A stretch of DNA of 64,000 nucleotides from Spirochaetales bacterium (GTDB lineage: Bacteria > Spirochaetota > Spirochaetia > Treponematales > UBA12059), in NCBI GenBank assembly GCA_016928955.1, contig JAFGJV010000004.1:323736-387735 (forward strand), written 5' to 3'. A program made the position numbers and the translations under genes. The notes beneath the pieces were generated by a model. That model made no database searches and was not told where the DNA came from. It saw only the letters and a program-made list of their open reading frames with translations. This document shows, piece after piece, positions 1 to 7,816 of the stretch. The first letter of the stretch is position 1. The number at the start of each line of letters is the position of its first letter.

Positions 1-86
1 TGTGCGGAGCCTGTTCCTACGTGTGCTGGTCCAGGATACCTCTTGTCAGGAATTTCCAGATATTCATGTCGCAAGGAAAACTATGA
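1..86 (+). CDS. rnfC: RnfC, C-terminal end only (partial)
   Basis: Frame 3 reads a short tail starting C-G-A-C-S-Y-V-C and then I-P-L-V, ending at the TGA at 84-86. This is the end of the second 4Fe-4S ferredoxin motif and the following conserved I-P-L-V of RnfC, the cytosolic NADH/ferredoxin-side subunit of the Rnf ion-pumping complex. The usual Pro after the last Cys is Trp here. The gene runs off the left edge. Its stop overlaps the rnfD ATG (ATGA at 83-86), so the two are translationally coupled. Identification rests on about 27 residues plus the rnfD-G-E-A genes that follow. Confidence 0.75.
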   Translation, partial: CGACSYVCWSRIPLVRNFQIFMSQGKL

Positions 87-1180
87 GCGCTACCGCAAGC
101 CAGGGCATATCCATCCATCCTCCCCACATCCACGACTGGCGCTCCACGTCCCGCGTTACCTGGCTGTGCGGCATCTCGCTGGTCCCCGTTGTGGCGTGGT
201 CCGCGGCCCTGTATGGCTGGCCGGCCATCACCGTGTGGCTGGCGTCCGTCGCCGCGGCCGTCCTGTCGCAGCTGGCGGTGGACGCCTTGCGCCACAGGCT
301 GAGCCTGGCGGACGGCAGCGCTGTCCTGACGGGCCTCCTGGTCGCCACGGCCATGCCGCCGGGTATCGCTCCCCACGTGCCGGCAGCGGCCTCCGCCTTT
401 GCCGTTATCATCGTAAAAGGAGTATTCGGCGGGCAGGGCTCAAACTGGATGAACCCCGCGCTCGGCGGCATAGCCTTTGCCTACGCCAACTGGCCTGGCG
501 CCATGCGCGAATTCATCATGCCGCGCATGCTGTCCGGGGTTGACGGACTCTCGGCGTCCACGCCCCTTGCTTTTGCCAAGGACCTGGCGTCGTCTGGATC
601 TGCCAGGATCATGGACACCATCCACCAGGCCGGCTATCCGGTATCCGCCCTGGACACATCCGTGACCAATGTACTCAACGGCTCCCTGTTCGAACATCTG
701 GGGGCTCGCCTGCCAGACGGATACGTGGACATACTCCTTGGGTTCAGGCCGGGAGCCCTGGGCGAAAGCGCCCTCTTCCTGGTGCTCCTGGGATCGGTTT
801 TCCTGCTATCGCTCAGGCTCATTAAAGCCGAGATACCTGTGGCCATGCTGGTCGTCTTCGCCCTCCTGTCCAAGCTGTTCGGCACCGGCCTTCCTGGTGA
901 AGCCGTGTACGGCGGAGACGCCCTGTTTGCCCTCGGAGGAGGCGGAGTCCTTATTGTGGCGTTTTATATGGCCACCGACCCTGTCACATCCCCGGCCAGC
1001 CGTTTCCTTGCCCTGTTCTACGGTGCGCTGATCGGGACCCTGAGCTACCTGTTCCGGCGCTGGGGCGGCCACCCGGAGGGCGTGGCCTATGCGGTACTGA
1101 TTGCCAACGTGGTCATGCCGACCCTGGAGCGGCGGGTTGATCCCCTGTTCCGCGGCCTGGCACGCCGGAGGCCGGCATGA
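83..1180 (+). CDS. rnfD: Rnf electron transport complex subunit D
   Basis: 365-residue polytopic membrane protein of the RnfD/NqrB family, which carries covalently bound FMN and forms part of the ion-translocating core. The ATG at 83 is chosen because it overlaps the rnfC stop and has an AAGGAAAA Shine-Dalgarno just upstream. The glycine-rich stretch with N-W-M-N-P-A-L around residue 125 and about ten hydrophobic segments fit the family. The flavinylation site reads D-G-L-S-A-S-T-P with Thr160 in the FMN position; the family normally has S-G-A-T, so Gly-Ala is replaced by Ala-Ser. The gene overlaps rnfG by four bases. Confidence 0.88.
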   Translation: MSATASQGISIHPPHIHDWRSTSRVTWLCGISLVPVVAWSAALYGWPAITVWLASVAAAVLSQLAVDALRHRLSLADGSAVLTGLLVATAMPPGIAPHVPAAASAFAVIIVKGVFGGQGSNWMNPALGGIAFAYANWPGAMREFIMPRMLSGVDGLSASTPLAFAKDLASSGSARIMDTIHQAGYPVSALDTSVTNVLNGSLFEHLGARLPDGYVDILLGFRPGALGESALFLVLLGSVFLLSLRLIKAEIPVAMLVVFALLSKLFGTGLPGEAVYGGDALFALGGGGVLIVAFYMATDPVTSPASRFLALFYGALIGTLSYLFRRWGGHPEGVAYAVLIANVVMPTLERRVDPLFRGLARRRPA

Positions 1181-1659
1181 ACACCCGCGCTACCGTATGG
1201 CCGCTGGCCATAGCCCTGGCGTGCCTTTTTATCCTGGGGCTTGGCGCCGGCTTTCTGTCAAACTACGCCGCGTCGAGCTCGGCTGAGAGCTTTCTCAGGA
1301 TGCTGGAGCCGGAGGCCGGAACGGACGCCGCATGGGAAACGCTCAGGGACGGCGCCTTGATAGGCAGGGCCGTATCGGGCAGGGGACAGGCCGTCTATCT
1401 GGCAAACGTGGGCTTTCCCGGAGGTAGCGTCCAGGCCGCCATCCAGACGAACCTGGACGGCAGGCCGCTGTCCAGCCGCGTTGTTTCCGTTCGAGGCGCT
1501 TCCAGTTACGCGCTCAGGCTGTCCGCCCTGATTCGTGAGCTTGGCTCCGGCTCTGATTCCGGGTATTCGCCCCTGGACTCGTCGCTGGAACCGACCCTGG
1601 CCGATCTTATGCGGAACCTGGCGGACGCCGAGCGTTCAAGAAAGGCGGCGCGGCAATGA
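1177..1659 (+). CDS. rnfG: Rnf complex subunit G, short and divergent
   Basis: 160 residues, shorter than typical RnfG (about 200). One N-terminal membrane anchor (residues 8-28) is followed by an extracytoplasmic FMN-binding-like domain. In this family ApbE links FMN to the Thr of an S-G-A-T motif near the C-terminus. Here the best match is D134-S-S-L-E-P-T140: Asp and Thr keep their spacing but S-G-A is gone. The call therefore leans on position between rnfD and rnfE, with ATGA overlaps on both sides. The protein may not be flavinylated, or may use a relaxed site. Confidence 0.7.
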   Translation: MNTRATVWPLAIALACLFILGLGAGFLSNYAASSSAESFLRMLEPEAGTDAAWETLRDGALIGRAVSGRGQAVYLANVGFPGGSVQAAIQTNLDGRPLSSRVVSVRGASSYALRLSALIRELGSGSDSGYSPLDSSLEPTLADLMRNLADAERSRKAARQ

Positions 1660-2225
1660 GAACTGACTCCCGGCTCACCCTGGCCCTCGCGGGACTCGCG
1701 CCCCTGTTCATGGCCTCGGACAGCTTGTACGCCGGCATGATGGCCGGCGGAGCCTTTTTGACCGCCCATGTCTTGGCTTCCGGGTTTTCCCTCCTGTCAC
1801 ACCCAGAACTCAAGCGGGGCCAGGTATTCATGATAGCCATGCTCGGCGCGGCCGCGGGCGTGGGCCTTTTCGCGTCCGTGGCCAGGGTACTGGACCCGCT
1901 TCTGTTCGAACTGCTCAGGCACCGCGTGTACGCCGCTCCCTTCCTGGCTCCCGTGGTCGCTGCCGCCCACGTGCCTTTTGGCCAGCCTGAACGGGAACGG
2001 GGCTGGGAAAACATCGTGTTGGGCCTGGCCCTGAGCGTCAGCCTTGCGGTGTTCGGCGCAGTCCGCGAATTCCTCGCCACGGCCACGGCACCGGGCTCGA
2101 ACCATGACGGTATGAGTGCTTTTATTCCGATGGCCATCCAGCCCGCCGGAGCGTTCATCCTCCTGGGCATGATAACGGCGGCCGTGCAGGCCTTGGGCCG
2201 TATCAAACGGAGGGTAGGGTCGTGA
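1656..2225 (+). CDS. rnfE: Rnf complex subunit E, divergent
   Basis: 189-residue polytopic membrane protein. The REF segment around residue 140 and the C-terminal P-A-G-A-F-I-L-L-G-M match RnfE. RnfE and RnfA each supply two Cys to a [2Fe-2S] cluster in the membrane. In this protein the first (G-L-C-P-L in E. coli RsxE) is G-L-A-P-L with Ala15, and the second (T-N-C) aligns with A-A-H, giving His105. It starts at an ATG overlapping the rnfG stop and ends overlapping rnfA. The subunit is recognisable but lacks both expected iron ligands by hand alignment. Confidence 0.78.
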   Translation: MRTDSRLTLALAGLAPLFMASDSLYAGMMAGGAFLTAHVLASGFSLLSHPELKRGQVFMIAMLGAAAGVGLFASVARVLDPLLFELLRHRVYAAPFLAPVVAAAHVPFGQPERERGWENIVLGLALSVSLAVFGAVREFLATATAPGSNHDGMSAFIPMAIQPAGAFILLGMITAAVQALGRIKRRVGS

Positions 2226-2806
2226 ACGCCATACAACTGAGTTTTTACCTGGTCTTCGGCGGCAATATTCTCATCACATGGGGCATCCTGCCCGGCGGAA
2301 AGCGCGTCCGTGGCGGCAACGCGCCTGGCTGGAAGGACGCGGTCTTTCTGCTTGTGGCCGCGGTCCTGTCCAGCCTGGTCTATGACCTTCTTGCCCGGGC
2401 CGTCCTGCATCCTCTGGGAGTCGAAGCGCTGGGCCCGGTGGTCTTTGCCTGCATCCTGTTCGGCATCCACGGGCTCAGACTGCTTGCTTTCAAGGTTCTA
2501 TCCGGCGCGCAGGAGTCCGACGAGGGCAGGGGCGCGGTTTCCTGGGCGTTCGTGCTGTACGCTACTGCGGCCACCGCCGGTTCAGCCTTTGACTCGGCAG
2601 GCCAATTGGCCATGTCCGGCGCGGCAGCGGCCTTTGGCTACCTGGCCGCGTCCCTTTTCCTTGAGGATATCGTTGAGCGATCAGAGCTCGAGCCAGTTCC
2701 GGAAGCCTTTCAGGGCATACCCGTGCGCTTGGTGAGCGCCGGCTTGGTGGCCTTGGCCTTCTCCGGGGCTGATTTCTCCTTTTTCTCGTCATTTATCGGG
2801 AAATAA
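2222..2806 (+). CDS. rnfA: Rnf complex subunit A, divergent
   Basis: 194-residue membrane protein whose last third (residues about 140-194, with A-S-L-F-L-E-D-I-V-E-R and L-V-S-A-G-L-V-A-L-A-F) aligns with the end of E. coli RsxA. The first helix should contain N-N-F-V-L and G-L-C-P; here it is G-G-N-I-L and G-I-L-P, so the first cluster Cys is Leu23. The second, Cys77 in F-A-C-I-L-F-G, is kept. Only about 54 residues separate these sites versus about 86 in E. coli, so roughly one helix seems missing. GTG start with a 4-base overlap with rnfE. No rnfB follows. Confidence 0.75.
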   Translation: MNAIQLSFYLVFGGNILITWGILPGGKRVRGGNAPGWKDAVFLLVAAVLSSLVYDLLARAVLHPLGVEALGPVVFACILFGIHGLRLLAFKVLSGAQESDEGRGAVSWAFVLYATAATAGSAFDSAGQLAMSGAAAAFGYLAASLFLEDIVERSELEPVPEAFQGIPVRLVSAGLVALAFSGADFSFFSSFIGK

Positions 2807-2839
2807 GGCAAACAGTCAGGAAGATTTACAGCTTTCTCC

Positions 2840-2868
2840 TTTCCCCGGAGACGGAATCAGGCTATAAT
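2840..2868 (+). promoter_or_regulatory. Possible sigma70 promoter for the GH57 gene
   Basis: A perfect TATAAT lies at 2863-2868 in the 150-base gap after rnfA. The -35 at 17 bases spacing is only TTTCCC. Transcription from here would leave a leader of about 80 bases before the ATG at 2957. Confidence 0.4.
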
Positions 2869-2956
2869 GACCCGACGCCGGTGTCCGGACAACCGCTGTG
2901 GCGCTCATCCGCGCCGGTGACGGCTTCCGCGCGCGGCCAATAAGGACCACGAGAGA

Positions 2957-4873
2957 ATGCTAAAAACATATCTGGTACTTGGCATGTATAACCATCTTCC
3001 CGAAGGTTTCCCGGAAGCCGAGGCCGAGGCCATCTATCAAAGCTGCTACCGTCCCTTTCTCTCCGTGCTCAACCGCTTCCCCGAGATCCAGGCAACCTTG
3101 TTTTTTTCCGGCAGTCTGCTCAAGCGCCTAGAGGCCAGACATCCGGAATACCTAATGCTCCTTGAGGAGATGACGGGCCGCAGGCAGATAGAGCTGCTTG
3201 GCGGGGGTTTCCACGCGCCCATACTACCCCTGGTTCCGAATTCGGACAGGCTCGGCCAGGTCGAACAGCTGACCACGTATCTCAGGAAATTCTTCGGTAA
3301 GCGCCCGCGGGGCGCGTGGCTTTCTGAATTTGCCTGGGAACCCTGGCTGGCGTCCACGCTCCAAGCGTGCGGCATGGACTATACCTTCCTCTCCGAGCCC
3401 CAATTTGCGGCTGCCGTGGGCCAGGAGACCCGGTTTGAGCCTGTGGTCACGGAAGACCAGGGACGCTGTATCACTGTTTTTCCCGCCACCGACCTTGCGA
3501 CCCTGCCCGGCAAGCCCCTGAGCCTTGAACAGGGCGGGGAGACGCTGGCCGCACGGGGTACCGGACTGGGCGTACTCATGATGCAGGGAGAAAGCATCAG
3601 GTCGCAATGGTCCAGGTCGGGTCTCGAGTCGCCCGATATCTACCTGGAACGCGTGTTTGCCTGGTTCCGCAAAAACACGCTGGAGATAGAGACGACCACG
3701 CCATCCCGCTACCTGAAGACCAGCCGGCCCTACCGGCGGGCGTACTTTCCAGGCTCGGCCTCCCGCGCTTTTTCAGCAGCCTGCCTTCCTTCAGGCAACC
3801 ACGAACAGGCAGTCCAGCCACCCAGCCTCCGCTCTGCCGTGCTCCGGAGCGCGGCCAGTTCAGCCCTGTATTCCCGGATGCACTGGGTACAGCTACTCAT
3901 CGGGCAGCTGCGTGGCGACCGGTCGCGCAAAAAAACGGCCACGGAAGACCTCTGGAGGGGCCAGTGCGGCGACGCGTACTGGCCGGCCCCGTCTGGGGGC
4001 ATCGTGCTCCCCAGCGTCCGGCAGGCGGCCTACCGCGCGCTCATGGACGCCGAGCAGACAACGCGTAGCAAGGCCAGCTTCAAACCCGGCATACTCAGGG
4101 CCGATACGGATTTTGACGGGGCCAAGGAACTGGTATACCAGGGCACGGAGCTCAACGCCTTTGTGCACAAACGCGGCGGCGCCTTGGTCGGCATGGAAAC
4201 CGTTAAATCCAAGCGCAATGTCCTGGATCTGTACTGCCCCGAACCGGACGGTGACCGGGCCCACCGCCACGCCTTCTTGGACCGTACCTACCTGTCAGCG
4301 CCAGGCACGTCCTGGGCAAGGGAGCCGTGGAAAGCAGACGCGGGCACGTTTTCCCGTCATGCCTTTGAGGAACTGCAGAGCCTTGCCAATTCGAGCAGCC
4401 TGACCCTGTACAGGGAGGATGTGGTTGGCACCAGCCAGGCGCGGAGGATGCTCGGGCTCAAGAAAACGTACAGTTTCCACAAAAAAACAGCCAGGGCGTC
4501 ATACGAGCTGTCCAACAAATCGGACGCGCGTTTTTCGTTCTGGCTGGGCGTGGAATTCAACGTAGCCGTGCTGCCGGACGAGCTTTCCGCCCTGACCCTG
4601 GACGGCACCAAGGTGGACGCCGCCCTCGCGCACGCGCAAAAGGGCGCAGCCCTGGGCGAAGCCCAGGGCTTTGCCTACCGCTGCGAGGACGAGGCCCGCT
4701 CCGTCGCCGTCCACGCCTCAAAAAAGGCCAACGCCCTTGCAGCGGGCGTCAGCGCCGAGCTGGCCGACGGTGTCCAGGTTGCCCAGGGGTCATGCCTGCT
4801 CCTGTGGTGGAAGATCGACCTTGAGCCGGATGGATTGTGGTCCATGGACATCAACGTGAGCTGCGGCGAATGA
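2957..4873 (+). CDS. GH57 glycosidase-like protein with an altered active site
   Basis: 638 residues with the layout of GH57 4-alpha-glucanotransferase/amylopullulanase-like enzymes (N-terminal barrel, then DUF1925/DUF1926-type beta domains). Conserved region II is visible as E-L-L-G-G-G around residue 80. Region III, W-L-S-E, has Glu124 where the catalytic nucleophile sits (Glu123 in Thermococcus litoralis). Region I, normally H-x-H-Q-P, is Y-N-H-L-P. The acid/base Asp of region IV (D-G-E) appears replaced by Gln210 in M-Q-G-E-S. It may be a non-hydrolytic relative or a carbohydrate-sensing protein. An AAGGA at 2942-2946 sits upstream of the ATG. It stands alone between rnf and murC. Confidence 0.75.
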   Translation: MLKTYLVLGMYNHLPEGFPEAEAEAIYQSCYRPFLSVLNRFPEIQATLFFSGSLLKRLEARHPEYLMLLEEMTGRRQIELLGGGFHAPILPLVPNSDRLGQVEQLTTYLRKFFGKRPRGAWLSEFAWEPWLASTLQACGMDYTFLSEPQFAAAVGQETRFEPVVTEDQGRCITVFPATDLATLPGKPLSLEQGGETLAARGTGLGVLMMQGESIRSQWSRSGLESPDIYLERVFAWFRKNTLEIETTTPSRYLKTSRPYRRAYFPGSASRAFSAACLPSGNHEQAVQPPSLRSAVLRSAASSALYSRMHWVQLLIGQLRGDRSRKKTATEDLWRGQCGDAYWPAPSGGIVLPSVRQAAYRALMDAEQTTRSKASFKPGILRADTDFDGAKELVYQGTELNAFVHKRGGALVGMETVKSKRNVLDLYCPEPDGDRAHRHAFLDRTYLSAPGTSWAREPWKADAGTFSRHAFEELQSLANSSSLTLYREDVVGTSQARRMLGLKKTYSFHKKTARASYELSNKSDARFSFWLGVEFNVAVLPDELSALTLDGTKVDAALAHAQKGAALGEAQGFAYRCEDEARSVAVHASKKANALAAGVSAELADGVQVAQGSCLLLWWKIDLEPDGLWSMDINVSCGE

Positions 4874-4911
4874 CCGTTCCCGGCGTGGTATCTGCTCCGA
4901 CCAGCGCTTCG

Positions 4912-4941
4912 TTGCGCCGTAGCCCGCAAATAGGCTAGACT
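4912..4941 (+). promoter_or_regulatory. Promoter of murC, implying a leaderless mRNA
   Basis: TTGCGC (4912-4917), 18 bases, then TAGACT (4936-4941), only six bases before the ATG at 4948. The start point would fall on or next to the initiation codon, and no Shine-Dalgarno is visible. Confidence 0.55.
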
Positions 4942-4947
4942 GCGTGC

Positions 4948-6402
4948 ATGGCTGACTTCATGTTTCCGGCCAAGCTGGCCGGACTCCGCGTTCATCTTGT
5001 GGGGGCCAAGGGCACGGGAATGTGCGCCCTTGCCGAGTTCTTGTCGGCGCGGGGAGCGCTGCTCAGCGGTTCAGACGTGCAGGATTCGTTCTACACCGAT
5101 ACCATGCTTGCCGCCCTTGGCGTGCGGGTAACGGAATTCTCCGCCACTGCCATCACGCCTGATCTTGACTTGGTCGTGCACTCGCTGGCCTACCAGCCCG
5201 ATTCCCACCCGGAACTGGTCAGGGCCCGGGAAATCGGCCTTCCCATAGCCACCTATCCGGAAGCACTTGGGGCGCTCTCCCGTCTCCAGGATTCGTCGGG
5301 TATCTGCGGCGTCCATGGCAAGACCACGACCACGGCCATGGCAGGCGCCCTTGCCGCGGCGTCGGGCCTGTCCGTGACAACCATCGCCGGCAGCGCCGTG
5401 TCCAGCTTTGGCGGCCATTCCATCCTGAGCTCTGGCGACAGGCACCTGATAGCCGAAACCTGCGAATACCGCAGAAGCTTCCTCAACTTTTCGCCCGCCA
5501 GGGTACTCCTTACCAGCGTGGAGCCCGACCATCAGGACTACTATCCCGATTACGAAGCCATCCGGACAGCCTTTATCGAGTACCTGTCACGCCTCCCTCA
5601 CGGCGCTCCCATCATATACTGCGCGGACGACGCGGGCGCTGTGGACACCGTGCGCATGGTTTCCCGTTCACGGCCAGATCTCAAGCCGGTACCGTACGGT
5701 TTTTCCGCTTCCGGCCCCTTCCGACTGTCGGCTTTCCAGGTCAGGGGCGAAAGTTCCTGGTTCAACCTGGACGCGGACCCGGGCGTTTTCAGCCTCCGCG
5801 TGCCGGGCAGGCACCTGGCCCTGGACGCGGCTGGCGCGCTCGCCCTGTGCGCGTCGATCATTGAGGATGAAGGCCGTGTTCCCGGTCCGGATTTCTACCA
5901 GTCCGCGCGGCTGGCCCTGTCCGAGTTCCGTGGATCAAAACGCCGCGCCGAGATTCTGGGCGAGGCGGGCGGCATTCTTTTCATGGACGACTACGCCCAC
6001 CACCCGAGCGCCATACGCCTCACGCTCAAAGGTCTCCGGGAATTCTACCCAAACAGGCGCCTGGTTGTGGATTTCATGTCGCACACGTATTCCCGCACCA
6101 AAGCCCTGTTTGACGACTTTGCGTCCGCTTTTTCGGACGCCCACCTGGTTATAGCCCACCGCATATACGCGTCCGCCCGCGAGGAACCCGATCCAACAGT
6201 GAGCGGGGAACTGCTGGCCGATGCCATGTCCAGAGCCGGCACCGATGCCGTGTACCTGGACAGCCACGAGGACGCGGCGGACCGTGTAACCGGGCTCCTC
6301 AAGCCGGGCGACCTTTTTTTGACCATGGGCGCAGGCGACAACTGGAAACTCGGCGCTGAGCTTTTCAAGCGCCTGTCAAACGCAAAGGACGCCCGACCAT
6401 GA
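4948..6402 (+). CDS. murC: UDP-N-acetylmuramate--L-alanine ligase (MurC-type Mur ligase)
   Basis: 484 residues. Adds L-Ala to UDP-MurNAc, the first amino acid of the peptidoglycan stem peptide, in the cytoplasm. The N-terminal Rossmann-like segment H-L-V-G-A-K-G-T-G-M, ATP-binding G-V-H-G-K-T-T-T-T near residue 125, and M-D-D-Y-A-H-H-P followed by S-H-T-Y-S-R-T near 350-380 are Mur ligase motifs in the MurC pattern. Mpl is the alternative, but the length and the M-D-D-Y-A-H-H-P and S-H-T-Y-S-R-T segments favour MurC. Start ATG 4948 follows the -10 box directly; ATG 4960 is an alternative. The stop overlaps the yicC start (ATGA). Confidence 0.85.
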   Translation: MADFMFPAKLAGLRVHLVGAKGTGMCALAEFLSARGALLSGSDVQDSFYTDTMLAALGVRVTEFSATAITPDLDLVVHSLAYQPDSHPELVRAREIGLPIATYPEALGALSRLQDSSGICGVHGKTTTTAMAGALAAASGLSVTTIAGSAVSSFGGHSILSSGDRHLIAETCEYRRSFLNFSPARVLLTSVEPDHQDYYPDYEAIRTAFIEYLSRLPHGAPIIYCADDAGAVDTVRMVSRSRPDLKPVPYGFSASGPFRLSAFQVRGESSWFNLDADPGVFSLRVPGRHLALDAAGALALCASIIEDEGRVPGPDFYQSARLALSEFRGSKRRAEILGEAGGILFMDDYAHHPSAIRLTLKGLREFYPNRRLVVDFMSHTYSRTKALFDDFASAFSDAHLVIAHRIYASAREEPDPTVSGELLADAMSRAGTDAVYLDSHEDAADRVTGLLKPGDLFLTMGAGDNWKLGAELFKRLSNAKDARP

Positions 6403-7262
6403 AAAGCATGACCGGCTTCGGATCTGCCCGCGTAGCCACACCCAAGCTCAAGGCGGAAATCACCCTCAGAAGCCTCAACAACCGCTATCTGGACCTGTCG
6501 GTTCAGCTCCCCTCATCCCTTTTGTCCCTGGAAAAACGGATACGCGACGCGGTGTCCGAACGGGTCAGGCGCGGGAAAGTCGAGCTCGGAATACGACTGA
6601 CCGGCAGTGAGGCGCCGTCCTTTGCCCGTGCCGACCAGGACGCGGCTAGAGCCGCCGCTCAAGCCCTCAGGGAGCTGGCTCAGGCGGCCGGACTGCGAGA
6701 AGAGCCCGGCCTGTCCCACCTTATGGCCGTTGAGGGCGTGCTTCTGTACGACCGGGGCCTTGATCCTGAAGAACTGTGGACCGGCCTGGAACCGGGCATC
6801 AGGGCCTGCCTAGACGACTTCGACGCGGACCGCGCGCGGGAAGGGCAGTCTGCCCGCGCCGACATGGACAGGCAGTTGGCGGTCGTCGAGGCGTCGCTCG
6901 GCCTGATAGCCGAACGGGCGGGCGAGCTGGAATCCTTCATCGTCAAAGACCTCCGTGCGCGCTTTGTCCAGGTGATGGGCGACCTTGCCGACGAGGCCCG
7001 CATCCTGTCGGAAACTGCCGCCTACCTGGCCAAGCACACCATCAACGAGGAACTGGTGCGCCTGCGCGCCCACCTGGACGCCTTCCGCGCGGCCATGGAC
7101 GACGATCAGTGCGGCAAGAAGCTGGATTTCATCTGCCAGGAGCTCAACCGAGAAGCCAACACCATAGGCTCGAAAAGCGCCCAGGTCGAGGTGTCCCAGT
7201 CAGTGATCCGGCTCAAGGACGCCATTGAGAACATACGCGAACAGGTGAGGAACGTCGAATGA
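6399..7262 (+). CDS. yicC: YicC/YloC family endoribonuclease
   Basis: 287 residues, full length for the family. The N-terminal M-K-S-M-T-G-F-G and S-L-N-N-R-Y-L-D signatures, and the C-terminal D-F-I-C-Q-E-L-N-R-E-A-N-T-I-G-S-K are diagnostic of YicC. E. coli YicC has been described as an RNase that acts on small RNAs. The ATG overlaps the murC stop by four bases, and its own stop overlaps the kinase gene at 7259, so the three form one transcription unit. Confidence 0.93.
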   Translation: MKSMTGFGSARVATPKLKAEITLRSLNNRYLDLSVQLPSSLLSLEKRIRDAVSERVRRGKVELGIRLTGSEAPSFARADQDAARAAAQALRELAQAAGLREEPGLSHLMAVEGVLLYDRGLDPEELWTGLEPGIRACLDDFDADRAREGQSARADMDRQLAVVEASLGLIAERAGELESFIVKDLRARFVQVMGDLADEARILSETAAYLAKHTINEELVRLRAHLDAFRAAMDDDQCGKKLDFICQELNREANTIGSKSAQVEVSQSVIRLKDAIENIREQVRNVE

Positions 7263-7813
7263 GCGTGACGAACGCGGATGGCCCCACGGGCCTTCCACAC
7301 ATCATAGCCATATCGGGCAAGAGCGGCTGCGGCAATTCCACCGTGTCCCGTCTCTTGGCCGAGCGGCTCGGGCGCACCCTGGTGAATTACACCTTCCGCA
7401 GCATGGCCGACGAACTGGAGATGCCTTTTGAGCGTCTTCTCGAGCTTGCCTCCGGCGACCCGTCCTACGACCGCACGCTGGACGAACGCCAGGTGGCCAT
7501 GGCCCACGAGCGGGACTGCGTGATAGGCTCCCGCCTGGCCATCTGGCTGGTGCGCGACGCCAGGCTCAAGGTATACCTGCACGCGTCCCCAGAGGTACGG
7601 GCCGAGCGCATACGCAAGCGCGAGGGCGGGGACCCGGCCACCGTGCTTGAATTTACCCGGCGCAGGGACCTTGTGGACCGGGAACGCTACCTTTCCCTGT
7701 ACGGCATAGACAACGACCGTTACGACTTTGCCGACCTGGTCATCAACACGGAGCGGATGGATCCCGAGCGCATCGTCAACGTCCTGGTCGCCGCTGTTGA
7801 AAGGATGGTCTAA
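7259..7813 (+). CDS. Archaeal-type cytidylate kinase-like protein with Asn in the P-loop
   Basis: 184 residues aligning along its length with the archaeal-type CMP kinase family: D-R-T-L-D-E-R-Q, G-S-R-L-A-I-W, R-K-R-E-G, R-Y-L-S-L-Y-G-I-D and Y-D-F-A-D-L-V-I-N-T follow the family order. The Walker A loop is G20-K-S-G-C-G-N26-S-T, with Asn replacing the Lys that normally contacts ATP phosphates. A canonical CMP kinase domain exists at 22289, so this copy need not make CDP. A role other than CMP phosphorylation, such as nucleotide binding or sensing, is possible. I have the impression that similar GCGN loops occur in other spirochaetes, but cannot verify it. Confidence 0.72.
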   Translation: MSVTNADGPTGLPHIIAISGKSGCGNSTVSRLLAERLGRTLVNYTFRSMADELEMPFERLLELASGDPSYDRTLDERQVAMAHERDCVIGSRLAIWLVRDARLKVYLHASPEVRAERIRKREGGDPATVLEFTRRRDLVDRERYLSLYGIDNDRYDFADLVINTERMDPERIVNVLVAAVERMV

Positions 7814-7816
7814 ACT

